Shown here piece after piece: positions 25,604-34,205 of a stretch of DNA of 54,443 nucleotides. A program made the translations under genes and the position numbers. This DNA is from Lactobacillaceae bacterium UBA5807 (GTDB taxonomy: Bacteria > Bacillota > Bacilli > Lactobacillales > Lactobacillaceae), in the NCBI GenBank assembly GCA_002418005.1, contig DIDF01000018.1, forward strand, positions 1-54,443. The letters run 5' to 3'. Every line of letters starts with the position of its first letter. The first letter of the stretch is position 1. Below the pieces are notes generated by a model. The model made no database searches, was not told where the DNA came from, and was given only the letters and a program-made list of their open reading frames with translations.

Positions 25604-27220
25604 CTACTTGTTTCGGTTTAAAAATTCATCATTAGCTGCAGCAACAAAAGATTTGAACAATCCTTCTGGCTTATTAGGCCGAGAAATAAATTCCGGATGA
25701 TATTGGGAAGCCACAAAGAATTTATTTGACGGAATTTCAACAACCTCAACCAAGTGATTATCAGGAGAAGTCCCAGAAATTACCATCCCATGATCCTCCA
25801 TTGGCTGACGGTATGCATTGTTAAATTCATAACGATGTCGATGTCGCTCAGAGATAACATCTTGGTTATTGTAAGCTGCAGCTGCCTTAGTGCCTGGTTT
25901 CAATTTACATGGATATGCTCCAAGCCTTTGAGTACCGCCCATATCATGAATATCTTCTTGGTCAGCCATCAAATCAATAACATTATGTTGAGTTTGAGGA
26001 TCCATTTCAGTTGAATTTGCATCTGAGAAGCCTAAGACATCTCTAGCAAATTCAACACAGGCCATTTGCATTCCTAAACAAATTCCAAGATAAGGAATGT
26101 CGTTTTCTCTGGCATAACGAATAGCAACAATCATTCCCTCAATTCCTCGATCGCCAAATCCACCGGGAACCAAAACGCCATCAGCATCCTTTAAAATATC
26201 AGCAACGTTGTCGTTTGTTACTTTTTCAGCATCAATCATATCTAGATCAATATCAGCATCAACAACATAACCAGCATGTTTCAATGCTTCCGCCACTGAA
26301 ATGTATGCGTCTTTTAAAGCTACATATTTACCAACAAGGGCAATCTTAATGGTTCGCTTCAAATTTTGAACGTGATGAACCATTTCTTTCCATTCGGTCA
26401 TGTCAGCCTTAGGAGCTTTTATTCCAAAGTGATCCAAGATTTGCTGATCCATTCCTTGCTTTTGCAGATTAATCGGGATGGAATAAAGTGTTGGAACATC
26501 TAGAGATTCAATAACAGCTTCAGGCTTAACATCACAGAACAATGCAATCTTTTTTCTCATCGAATCAGTGATTGGAAATTCAGAACGAACTACCAATAAG
26601 TTAGGTTGAATTCCCAGCCCTCTGAGTTCTTTAACACTGTGCTGAGTAGGCTTAGTCTTCATTTCCCGTGCAGCTCTTAGATAAGGAATTAATGTGGTAT
26701 GAACGTAAAAGACGTTTTCATCACCAACTTCTGACTTCATTTGCCTAATTGCTTCTAGGAATGGTAGTGATTCAATATCACCAACGGTTCCACCAATTTC
26801 AGTTATTACAATTTCCGCGTTGGTTACCTTAGCGGCTCTCATAACCTTTTCCTTAATCATCCCAGTAATATGAGGAATCACCTGAACGGTTGCACCTAAA
26901 TAATCTCCGTGACGTTCTTTCTTAAGAACCTCATCATAGATTTTACCGGTTGTAACGTTCGAGTACTTGTTTAAATTATTATCAATAAATCTTTCATAAT
27001 GACCAAGATCAAGGTCAGTTTCTGTCCCATCGTCGGTAACAAAAACTTCCCCATGCTGGTATGGATTCATGGTTCCTGGATCCACATTGATATACGGGTC
27101 AAATTTTTGAATTGTGACATTCAATCCACGATTCTTTAGTAATCGACCTAAAGACGCTGCAACAATGCCCTTGCCTAATGAAGAAACAACGCCGCCTGTA
27201 ACAAAAATATATTTGGTCAT
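25604..27220 (-). CDS. pyrG: CTP synthase
   Basis: Makes CTP from UTP, ATP and glutamine. The N-terminal synthetase domain (TKYIFVTGGVVSSLGKGI; PYINVDPGTMNPYQHGEVF) is followed by a class I glutamine amidotransferase domain with nucleophile GICLGMQ and the His/Glu pair in QYHPEF. 538 residues is normal. The ATG has GGAGGAG upstream. Its leader is a clear CTP-sensitive attenuator (27262-27374), so expression should rise when CTP is low. Confidence 0.98.
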   Translation of the reverse strand: MTKYIFVTGGVVSSLGKGIVAASLGRLLKNRGLNVTIQKFDPYINVDPGTMNPYQHGEVFVTDDGTETDLDLGHYERFIDNNLNKYSNVTTGKIYDEVLKKERHGDYLGATVQVIPHITGMIKEKVMRAAKVTNAEIVITEIGGTVGDIESLPFLEAIRQMKSEVGDENVFYVHTTLIPYLRAAREMKTKPTQHSVKELRGLGIQPNLLVVRSEFPITDSMRKKIALFCDVKPEAVIESLDVPTLYSIPINLQKQGMDQQILDHFGIKAPKADMTEWKEMVHHVQNLKRTIKIALVGKYVALKDAYISVAEALKHAGYVVDADIDLDMIDAEKVTNDNVADILKDADGVLVPGGFGDRGIEGMIVAIRYARENDIPYLGICLGMQMACVEFARDVLGFSDANSTEMDPQTQHNVIDLMADQEDIHDMGGTQRLGAYPCKLKPGTKAAAAYNNQDVISERHRHRYEFNNAYRQPMEDHGMVISGTSPDNHLVEVVEIPSNKFFVASQYHPEFISRPNKPEGLFKSFVAAANDEFLNRNK

Positions 27221-27261
27221 TATATTCTCTCCTCCAAATTTTTACCGGGGATTACAAAAAT

Positions 27262-27295
27262 AAAAAAATCCCTATCCACAAAATAGAATAGGGAA
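27262..27295 (-). terminator. pyrG leader attenuator hairpin
   Basis: Minus-strand hairpin with TTCCCTAT pairing with ATAGGGA, followed by seven T. It lies in the leader about 45 bases downstream of the GGGC start site and 40 bases before pyrG. It is the terminator expected of the pyrG reiterative-transcription control; it would also end rpoE transcripts. Confidence 0.9.
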
Positions 27296-27337
27296 CACTT
27301 TTTCATCGAACAGATGTCCAAGATTTCTCAAGGAGCC

Positions 27338-27374
27338 CAAAGAACATAATACATATTATTCAGGTTCACGTCAA
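27338..27374 (-). promoter_or_regulatory. pyrG promoter with GGGC start (CTP-sensing)
   Basis: Minus-strand -35 TTGACG (27374-27369), 17-base spacer and -10 TATTAT (27351-27346). Seven bases later the start is GGGCTCC (27338). In Bacillus pyrG, transcripts starting GGGC gain extra G residues when CTP is scarce; the poly-G pairs with the C/U-rich side of the leader terminator and blocks it. All parts of that design are here, so the mechanism is inferred with good support. Confidence 0.85.
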
Positions 27375-27380
27375 GATTAA

Positions 27381-28043
27381 TTACTCGTTCTTGGAATCAT
27401 CTGAATCATCATTATCATCATCATTACCTAGAAGATCATCGTCATCGTCGTCATCATCATTAAGGTCACTTAATTCGCCTTCAATGCCATCTGGAAGATC
27501 GTCATCATTATCATCATTTTCTTCATCGTCAATGTCTTCAAGATCCTTATTATATTTCTTAAGATCTTCAGAACCTTCGGTGTCATCGTCATCGCTAGAA
27601 TCATCGTCGTCAACGTCATCAAAATCATCATCTTGATCTTCAGGATCATCATCGTCATAATCGATGACGTCATCATCATCAGAAGCATCTGCCAAAAAGG
27701 CATTAACTTTACGACGTTTCTTCCTCTTCGGACGATCTTCATCTTCTTCATCATCCGCATGGACAGTTGCTTCATCGATTGACTCGTATGGGTACCATGT
27801 CCGAAGCCCCCAAAGATTATCACCTAATGAAATAAAACTTCCGTCAATGTTTAAGTCAGTATAAAACTGAGAAAGCCGATCTCGAATTTCCCGATTGCTG
27901 TCACCTAAATAAGATTGAACCTCATTAGCTAAATCAGCAAAGGGCATAACATCTCCGCGTTGAGCCAAAATTGCGTGAGCAACTTCGATCATTGACAATT
28001 CACTTTTATTTTGGCCTTCAAAGGCATCCAATTTCACAGTCAA
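27381..28043 (-). CDS. rpoE: RNA polymerase delta subunit
   Basis: Gram-positive RNA polymerase accessory subunit that helps recycle polymerase and makes promoter complexes responsive to the initiating NTP. The globular HARE-HTH N-terminal domain (about 1-90: SELSMIEVAHAILAQRGDVMPFADLANEV) is followed by a lysine-arginine patch (RPKRKKRRK) and about 110 residues made almost wholly of Asp and Glu, the expected polyanionic tail. The TTG start at 28043 lies 11 bases after AAAGGA; a GTG two codons in is also possible. It is followed by pyrG. Confidence 0.94.
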   Translation of the reverse strand: MTVKLDAFEGQNKSELSMIEVAHAILAQRGDVMPFADLANEVQSYLGDSNREIRDRLSQFYTDLNIDGSFISLGDNLWGLRTWYPYESIDEATVHADDEEDEDRPKRKKRRKVNAFLADASDDDDVIDYDDDDPEDQDDDFDDVDDDDSSDDDDTEGSEDLKKYNKDLEDIDDEENDDNDDDLPDGIEGELSDLNDDDDDDDDLLGNDDDNDDSDDSKNE

Positions 28044-28091
28044 AATGGTACACGTCCTTTCAACAACAGTCCTTATAACAGTCTAGAAGTA

Positions 28092-28120
28092 ACTATACTC
28101 GGTTAAACAGTAAATTGCAA
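28092..28120 (-). promoter_or_regulatory. rpoE promoter
   Basis: Minus-strand -35 TTGCAA, 17-base spacer, -10 TATAGT. It lies over the 3' end of the DUF1934 gene, about 50 bases before the rpoE start. Confidence 0.75.
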
Positions 28121-28540
28121 TCGAATATTATACTTGCCTAAAAGATCAGAACCAGCATATAACAAATAGTCAATATCTAGTCTCCCTCTCAAAGGATAAT
28201 TTTTTATTTCGACTTCCATCATAGGTGTCACAGTTTGAATGTCCAACGGCCCATAAGGTGTTTGATACCTAGCCGCAACTCGTTTTCCCTTGATAAAAAT
28301 TAATTGAAGCCGATTACTTGCTGATCGGGTTAACTTCACACTGCCGTTTGGCATAATTTTTATCGTAACCGGAACTTTTCCCTGATCATCAGAATCTTCA
28401 TTATATCTAATATAAATACTTTCTCCGATTTGAACTAACTGACCGGAAACATCAAACACAAAGCTCGAGCTTTGATCATCTTGGACGATATTTGTTTCAA
28501 GGTGGACCTGTACTGGAATTCCTGCACGCAAATTATCCAA
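28103..28540 (-). CDS. DUF1934 (YwiB-like) protein
   Basis: A 145-residue protein of the DUF1934/YwiB family, a calycin-like beta-barrel of unknown function commonly found before rpoE in Firmicutes. Features: GIPVQVHLETNI near the start, a beta-rich body, and IDYLLYAGSDLLGKYNIRL at the end. The TTG start has AAGG 7 bases upstream. Two overlapping candidate promoters are visible upstream (TTGATT-16-TATTAT and TTGCAC-19-TATAAT). Confidence 0.85.
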   Translation of the reverse strand: MDNLRAGIPVQVHLETNIVQDDQSSSFVFDVSGQLVQIGESIYIRYNEDSDDQGKVPVTIKIMPNGSVKLTRSASNRLQLIFIKGKRVAARYQTPYGPLDIQTVTPMMEVEIKNYPLRGRLDIDYLLYAGSDLLGKYNIRLQFTV

Positions 28541-28595
28541 ATAAACGCCTTCTTCCTCGTTGTTCTTAACTAAACTATTATAAACCCAAGCATTT

Positions 28596-28623
28596 ATAAT
28601 AGTGCAAATTTACTTCGAATCAA
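28596..28623 (-). promoter_or_regulatory. Candidate DUF1934 promoter
   Basis: Minus-strand -35 TTGATT, 16-base spacer, -10 TATTAT. A second -10 TATAAT lies at 28582-28577. It is back to back with the lipL promoter, so the two units may share a control region. Confidence 0.5.
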
Positions 28624-28640
28624 TTTCTCTAAAAATGGTC

Positions 28641-28649
28641 TGGTATAAT
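28641..28649 (+). promoter_or_regulatory. lipL operon extended -10 promoter
   Basis: TGGTATAAT is an extended -10 with the consensus TATAAT. The predicted start site (about 28656) falls on the ATG of an 11-codon mini-ORF (MSKIELNRVRK, 28656-28691) whose TGA overlaps the lipL ATG. Confidence 0.7.
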
Positions 28650-28687
28650 GACATTATGAGTAAAATCGAACTGAATCGAGTAAGAAA

Positions 28688-29515
28688 ATGAAATTTACTG
28701 ATAAAAAGATTCAAATTATCAATACGCTTTATCATAAAAATAACCGGCTTGATTCTTTTGCAGATACTAATACCCTTTTGGAACTATGCAACCAAGAGCA
28801 GATTCCCTTCATCCACTTTTGGACAATGGCTGATAAAACATTAATTCTTGGTATTAATGATCGCCATGTTCCAAACTTAAAAGCTGGATTAAAAAGTGTT
28901 GTTGGCCATGGCTATGATTATTTTTTGCGAAATTCAGGTGGCCTTGGAGTAATTAGCGACTTAGGGGTAATTAATATTTCTCTTTTTATTCCTACTAAAG
29001 ACACAAAATATACAATTGACCAAGGATACCAAGTGATGGCCGATTTTATTCAAGACTGTTTTCCAAATATACAAATAAAGACCGGAGAAGTAAAGAATTC
29101 TTATTGTCCAGGCAAATTTGACCTTCAAGTTGGCGGGCAAAAGATCGCCGGTATCTCACAAAGACGGTCACACGATGCATTGGTGATTATGCTCTATTTG
29201 GGAGTTTTTGGAGATCAAAATCAGAGAAGTCAAGTAGTGTTGGACTTTTATCAAAAAAGCAATGCTTATAGTCAGACCAAATTTAATTTTCCCAGAGTTG
29301 ATCCTCAAACAATGACAACATTAGAAGAGTTGGGTTTAAACGGTCTGAGTCTTCAAAAGGTTAATAATAAATTCATCCAATCAATAACCAAATCGCAAAT
29401 GATCGTGGATACTATTAATCAAGACAAGCTTTTAAATTCCCAAAAGTACCAGACGGAAAAAATAAACCAACTTCACCGAATAAGGTTACGCAACGAACAA
29501 ATTCCATTAGTCTAG
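28688..29515 (+). CDS. lipL: Octanoyl-[GcvH]:protein N-octanoyltransferase (LipL-like)
   Basis: A member of the biotin/lipoate ligase fold family, 275 residues. RNSGGLGVISD stands at the substrate loop, and SYCPGKFDLQVGGQKIAGIS holds the Cys nucleophile of the LipL amidotransferase group and the conserved Lys. In Bacillus, LipL moves octanoyl or lipoyl groups between GcvH and dehydrogenase E2 subunits. A lipoate-protein ligase role is the alternative. No strong SD precedes the ATG, which overlaps the stop of a leaderless mini-ORF (ATGA). It is the first gene of a three-gene plus-strand operon. Confidence 0.83.
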   Translation: MKFTDKKIQIINTLYHKNNRLDSFADTNTLLELCNQEQIPFIHFWTMADKTLILGINDRHVPNLKAGLKSVVGHGYDYFLRNSGGLGVISDLGVINISLFIPTKDTKYTIDQGYQVMADFIQDCFPNIQIKTGEVKNSYCPGKFDLQVGGQKIAGISQRRSHDALVIMLYLGVFGDQNQRSQVVLDFYQKSNAYSQTKFNFPRVDPQTMTTLEELGLNGLSLQKVNNKFIQSITKSQMIVDTINQDKLLNSQKYQTEKINQLHRIRLRNEQIPLV

Positions 29516-29526
29516 GAGGCTTTCAT

Positions 29527-30873
29527 TTGGAATACGCAAAAAGACAACTGAAGCGAGAAAAAGTTTTTCGTGATTCGGTTCATAATTATGTTTATGTCAA
29601 GTACCAAGTTATTTTGGATTTAATCAACACAACTGAATTTCAGCGGTTAAGAAGAATTCATCAGTTGGGAACAACTTCTTTGGTTTTCCATACCGCCGAG
29701 CATACTAGATTTGGTCATTCACTGGGAGTTTATGAAATTACCAGAAGAATTACCGAATCTTTTCAAAAAAACTTTCCTTCTAGACATCCTGGTGATGGTT
29801 TATGGGACAATTCAGAAGAATTAGTTGCATTATGTGCCGCATTACTTCATGACATTGGCCACGGTGCTTACTCTCACACATTTGAACATATTTTTGGAAC
29901 GGATCATGAAGCCATTACCCGCCAAATTATTACTTCTCCTGATACAGAAATAAATGCAGTGTTACGGCGAGTTTCACCAGAATTTCCGGAAAAAGTCGCC
30001 AGTGTCATCAGCAAAACCTATCCTAATAAACAGGTAGTGGAAATGATTTCCAGCCAACTTGATGCCGATAGAATGGATTACCTATTAAGAGATGCATATA
30101 ATACCGGGGTTAAATACGGCACCTTTGATCTTTCGAGAATTCTTGAGGTTATGCGGCCCTACAAAAATGGTATTTGTTTTGAAATGAGCGGAATGCATGC
30201 TGTTGAAGACTATGTTGTCAGCCGATTTCAAATGTACCAACAGGTATATTTTCACCCTGTTTCTCGAGCAATGGAGGTCGGCTTAAATCGACTTTTATTA
30301 AGATCTAAAGAAATTTTTAGTGACAATCCAAATGCAGGCGCCCAAACTCCTTATCTGCTGCTCCCATTTTTCAAGCAAGACTTTAACTTAGATGACTATC
30401 TTCAGCTTGATGATGGCGTTTTAAACACATATTTTATCCATTGGAAAAGATACCCTGACAAAATATTGAGTGATTTAGCTACCCGATTTATTGATCGAAA
30501 ACCATTAAAATCAGTGCGGTTTGATGAAACGACCAAGCCATTAATTCCTAAACTAAATAAATTAATCGAACAAGCCGGTTTTAATCCGAGATACTACACG
30601 GCAACAGATAATAGCTATGATCTCCCTTATGATGCTTACACTCCTGGCAAGAATAAGAAAGAAATCGAGCTTATGCAACCTGATGGGACGTTAGTTGCTC
30701 TTTCTACAGTAAGTCCACTGGTCGCTGCAATTGCTGATAAAACTGCAGGTGACAACCGTTACTTCTTCCCAAAGGTTTTCTTAAAACCTTCTTCAAAAGA
30801 CAACGTAGACTTATTTCAATCACAATACGATGCTTTTAAAAAGCACATTTTAAATGATAAACTAATTAATTAA
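29527..30873 (+). CDS. HD-domain phosphohydrolase (YwfO/dNTPase-like)
   Basis: A 448-residue HD-superfamily protein. Metal ligands: His in AEHTRFGHSLGVYEI (about 52-66), His-Asp in ALLHDIGHGAYSHT (about 98-111), and Asp in DADRMDYLLRD. This is the deoxynucleotide triphosphohydrolase-like group (YwfO type) of Firmicutes. The TTG start has a perfect AGGAGG 7 bases upstream. It follows lipL by 11 bases and precedes the HAD gene by 19. Confidence 0.9.
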   Translation: MEYAKRQLKREKVFRDSVHNYVYVKYQVILDLINTTEFQRLRRIHQLGTTSLVFHTAEHTRFGHSLGVYEITRRITESFQKNFPSRHPGDGLWDNSEELVALCAALLHDIGHGAYSHTFEHIFGTDHEAITRQIITSPDTEINAVLRRVSPEFPEKVASVISKTYPNKQVVEMISSQLDADRMDYLLRDAYNTGVKYGTFDLSRILEVMRPYKNGICFEMSGMHAVEDYVVSRFQMYQQVYFHPVSRAMEVGLNRLLLRSKEIFSDNPNAGAQTPYLLLPFFKQDFNLDDYLQLDDGVLNTYFIHWKRYPDKILSDLATRFIDRKPLKSVRFDETTKPLIPKLNKLIEQAGFNPRYYTATDNSYDLPYDAYTPGKNKKEIELMQPDGTLVALSTVSPLVAAIADKTAGDNRYFFPKVFLKPSSKDNVDLFQSQYDAFKKHILNDKLIN

Positions 30874-30892
30874 CTCTTTAAGGAGACTTCTT

Positions 30893-31705
30893 ATGGACAT
30901 CAAATTGATCGCAATTGATATTGACGGTACTTTAGTAAATGATATGAAACAGATTACCCAAACCACTATTCAAGCTGTAAACAAGGCTCGCAAACAAGGA
31001 ATAAAGGTTGTTCTTTGTTCAGGCCGTCCTTTAAGTGGAGTAAAAGCATATCTGGAAAAATTAGGTATTTCAGGAAATAATGAATATGCAATCACGTTTA
31101 ACGGTGGAACCGTCCAAACTTTAGATGGCAAGATTCTTTTTTCCCATGGGTTAAGTTATGATGATTTTCTTCAAGTAGAAATGTTGAGTCGAAAGTTTAA
31201 TGTTCACTTTCAAGTGGAGAACAATGATGGAATTTATGTAACTAACCGAAATCAAAGCCCATATTCAACTGCCGAAGGGTTTTTAGTTCACCTGCCAATA
31301 AATTATCGAGCCCCTGAAGACATAACACCTGATACTCCAATTGCCAAAGCAATGTATGTTGATTTTCCAAAAGAGATTCAACGAGTTAAACCTTTAATTC
31401 CAAAAGATTTAAAGGAAAGATTAAATATTGTTCAAAGTGAAACTTGCTTTTTAGAAATTATGGATAAACAAGCCTCAAAGGGTAATGCATTAAAAGATCT
31501 AGGAAAGTCTCTTGGATTGACGGTGGACAATATAATGGCCTTAGGTGATGCGGGTAATGATTTGTCAATGATTCAATATGCCAAAACGTCTGTAGCAATG
31601 GGAAATGCTACCAAAGAGGTCAAAGAAGCCGCTAGTTTTGTTACAAAGACAAATAACGAAAATGGCGCTGCCTATGCGATTGATAAATTTGTTAATAATA
31701 AATAG
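30893..31705 (+). CDS. Cof-type HAD-IIB sugar-phosphate phosphatase
   Basis: A HAD hydrolase of 270 residues. Motif I IDIDGTLVND holds the nucleophile Asp; motif II VLCSGRP, the Lys motif KGNALKDLGKSLGL, and motif IV MALGDAGNDLSMI follow, with the IIB-type cap between. Substrates of this group are sugar phosphates and related compounds and cannot be fixed from sequence. AAGGAG lies 8 bases before the ATG. It is last in the lipL operon. Confidence 0.92.
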   Translation: MDIKLIAIDIDGTLVNDMKQITQTTIQAVNKARKQGIKVVLCSGRPLSGVKAYLEKLGISGNNEYAITFNGGTVQTLDGKILFSHGLSYDDFLQVEMLSRKFNVHFQVENNDGIYVTNRNQSPYSTAEGFLVHLPINYRAPEDITPDTPIAKAMYVDFPKEIQRVKPLIPKDLKERLNIVQSETCFLEIMDKQASKGNALKDLGKSLGLTVDNIMALGDAGNDLSMIQYAKTSVAMGNATKEVKEAASFVTKTNNENGAAYAIDKFVNNK

Positions 31706-31757
31706 AGATAAAAACCCTTAAGTGGACTTGGTTGTCTGCTTAGGGGTTTTATCTCTA
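31703..31757 (+). terminator. Terminator of the lipL-HD-HAD operon
   Basis: A long near-perfect stem (TAGAGATAAAACCC-type arms with CTTAAG/CTTAG near the loop). It overlaps the stop codon of the HAD gene and lies between convergent genes, so it may serve both strands. Confidence 0.75.
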
Positions 31758-31784
31758 TAACTTAAATATTAAAAATATACTTTT

Positions 31785-33685
31785 TTATTTGTAAACAGCT
31801 GCTAATTTTGCAAAGTCAACGGTTCCTAAACCAGTTGCTTGGTTATAAACAGTTCCAGGTTGACCAGTATAGTAAAGGTTAGAGTTTTCAGTTGTTGAAT
31901 TCATTGGATAAAATGGAGTCTCTTCAGGATTTTGAGCCAACTGATAAATTTGAGCATTCCAAAAGCCCATCCTATCTTTTCTGCCACTGTTAATCAGTGC
32001 GGTAATTCCATTAAATTGGGGAGCAACAGCACTTGTTCCACCTACAACGACCCAACTTGGGCCTTTTTTGGCCTTCTGGTAAATTTGGTAACCAGTAATT
32101 GGATCAGCATTGGCAGAAACATCGGGATAATTTCTTCCCGAATCTTTACCAGAAACTAAAATTGGGTTAATCCTTGGCTGCATCATTATTGAAATATACT
32201 GGCGAGCGTTAAACGTATTAACTCCTGGAACACCTTGCTGATACTGAGGAGTTCCGTAAAGATGGCTGATAGTTCCACCCCCGCCAGACATTATCATTTG
32301 AAATAATTCAAAGTTTTTAAAGAAAACACTTCGATGTTTGGCAAATAATGGGAAAAAGTAGTCGCCACCCCAAGCCCGTTCTTTGCCAATGCTAACGTAG
32401 TACTTAGTTCCATGGATTCGTTTATTAAAAGGCAAAGAGGTTCCACCAGTACTGGTTACCCAAGGGTTATCACTTGGTAAAACGCCATAAGTACTATAAT
32501 TAGGAATCTGAATTGGCCCAATTTGGCCGCCAATTCCTTGATTATAAGCACCAGTATCTCCTGATGCCGCAAAAGTTGATTGACCTTGAAGTGCTCCTTG
32601 AGCAAAGATTAGGTTGAATACCTGACCATAAACCGGTGACCAATAATGGTTTTCTCTCAAATAATGGGTCATATATTCACTAATTGCCCAACTAATTGAT
32701 AACGAACCCGCCTTATTTTCATCAAAAGCAGTTGAAAACGTGTTTGCCATTCCAACATCGCTAAAATTTGCCTCATAAACTCTAATATTAGCCTGAGGAG
32801 CTACTGCCCCTGACTGCTCAACATCCAGGGTAGTTTCGGTAGATCCGTCCGAATCACTTTGCCCGCCTAATACCGGATTATAAATTTTCTTGACGCTGAT
32901 TCGATTACTTTTAGTCTTAATATGTTCAGATTCCCAAAAATGTTCAGGATCTTGCTTATTAAAACCTGCAAAGGTAATTATTCCCATGGTCTGTCCTTTA
33001 CCTGACATCCCTTGGTTATAAAGTGGATTAACGTTATATCGGTAAATAAACTTGCTAGGGGCATATTGTTCGGAAGGTTTACCGGACTGATTAACTGACT
33101 TTAAAAAGCCAGCATTGGCTTTAGAATTAAAATTTGTGATTCCTAAAACAGTTAATACTTTATTCCAAGTGATTTTGATAAAACTGGCTTTTTTTTCGAA
33201 AATTGAACCGGATTATTGTGATATGTAGCAGTCATTAAATCAGTTGCAAAAGCTTTATTGATATATTTAGCCTTGCCAACAACATTAACTATCACAACAT
33301 TCTTATAATTAAACGTTTTTAAATGATATTTTTTAAAAAAAGATTTGAACTGATCTAAAACACTATTAGAATAACCAAATTTACTTTGAAACATCATAGG
33401 AGTGTAAAACTTCTTAAATTGTGGGTTCCCAGGTGTATTTACAGCATAAATCTGTGAATTTAATTCATTTGAGTTTTGGGGCTTTAAAATCACATCAAGA
33501 CTCACCATCTGATTGCCAGAAACTTTTTGAACTTTTTTGCCCATAAGCTGTTTTAAAATCTTGTTAATATCATACGGATCTTTGCCAGCTTTCTTTTTCT
33601 CAGTTGATGCCCAAACATTGGTATTTGCGACACTAAAGATGACAAACCCCATCATAGCTATCATTAAAAACCGTTTAATTTTCAT
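31785..33685 (-). pseudogene. Secreted S53 peptidase (sedolisin), one-base frameshift
   Basis: A secreted acid serine-carboxyl peptidase split by one missing base. From the ATG at 33685 (SD GGGAG, 7 bases) there is a signal peptide (about 1-26, ending NVWA) and a pro-kumamolisin domain. At the A8 run (33196-33189) the frame shifts; adding one A restores the linker and the catalytic domain for a 633-residue protein. The catalytic Glu/Asp (ETTLD, about 284/288), oxyanion Asp (SGDTG) and Ser (GGTSAVAP, about 552) are all present. As sequenced, the N-terminal piece ends about 14 residues after the shift. Either a recent pseudogene, a homopolymer sequencing error, or slippage rescue. Confidence 0.88.
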
Positions 33686-33747
33686 GATTTTTCTCCCATA
33701 AACTGAACCCAATAAACTACACTTAACCCCTAAAATACATTAAAGAA

Positions 33748-33776
33748 AGAATACCCTCAGGAGTTTTCAAAGTCAA
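33748..33776 (-). promoter_or_regulatory. Promoter of the sedolisin gene
   Basis: Minus-strand -35 TTGACT, 17-base spacer, -10 TATTCT, about 60 bases before the start. An intact promoter argues that the gene decayed only recently, or that it is still used. Confidence 0.65.
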
Positions 33777-33784
33777 ATTCTTCT

Positions 33785-33811
33785 AAAAAAGGTCCAGGCA
33801 TGACCTGAACC
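33785..33811 (-). terminator. Terminator of the purR-glmU-prs operon
   Basis: An 8-bp stem (GGTTCAGG / CCTGGACC) is followed by six T on the minus strand, eight bases after the stop of the membrane-protein gene. Confidence 0.88.
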
Positions 33812-33818
33812 CTTATAT

Positions 33819-34205
33819 TTATATTACTGAAAATATTACGCCGGCAATAATTAAAACTGCTCCGATTACTAAAAAATACATAGCAAGAGAATTAACTTTA
33901 ATTGGTTGATTCTTAATTGACCCAACTTTTTTGGGGTCATCAGAAGGCTTGGAATCTCTTTGACTATCTGCAAAATGAAACAATAACCTCCACCCCGTAA
34001 ACAGATGACCATCTTTTAAAACAAAGAAAGCAGTTAAAACAATTGCAAACAAGCCAACCATAAAATCAAGATTACCAATCATAATAAATTTAAACCCAAA
34101 AATCATCATCAGAAGATTTACTAACGCAGCGGCAATCAAAGTCATCCAAATAACTTTAGTAAACTGATTTCTTGACCAGATCTTTGATTCTTTAGTCAAC
34201 TCCAT
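33819..34205 (-). CDS. Small membrane protein (possibly DUF3899)
   Basis: About 128 residues with three predicted membrane segments: about 19-40 (VIWMTLIAAALVNLLMMIFG), 47-65 (LDFMVGLFAIVLTAFFVL) and a C-terminal one ending FSVI. The middle part with FTGWRLLFHFADSQRD resembles the DUF3899 membrane family; this is a weak assignment. The start ATG at 34205 has GAGGAG just upstream and overlaps the 3' end of prs by 14 bases, so it is translationally coupled to prs. Function unknown. Confidence 0.7.
   Translation of the reverse strand: MELTKESKIWSRNQFTKVIWMTLIAAALVNLLMMIFGFKFIMIGNLDFMVGLFAIVLTAFFVLKDGHLFTGWRLLFHFADSQRDSKPSDDPKKVGSIKNQPIKVNSLAMYFLVIGAVLIIAGVIFSVI

Noticed and set aside
27391..27636. 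Serine-rich plus-strand frame opposite rpoE
   Set aside because: It is the complement of the Asp/Glu codon repeats of the delta subunit tail, so it is a low-complexity shadow.
27738..27790. Possible short tandem repeat or array in rpoE
   Set aside because: The repeats are codon-level GAT/GAC/GAA runs of the acidic tail, not a CRISPR or satellite array.
33152..33712. Separate secreted protein of 186 aa next to a separate 407-aa peptidase
   Set aside because: The two frames join exactly with a one-base correction and match the prodomain and catalytic domain of one S53 peptidase.
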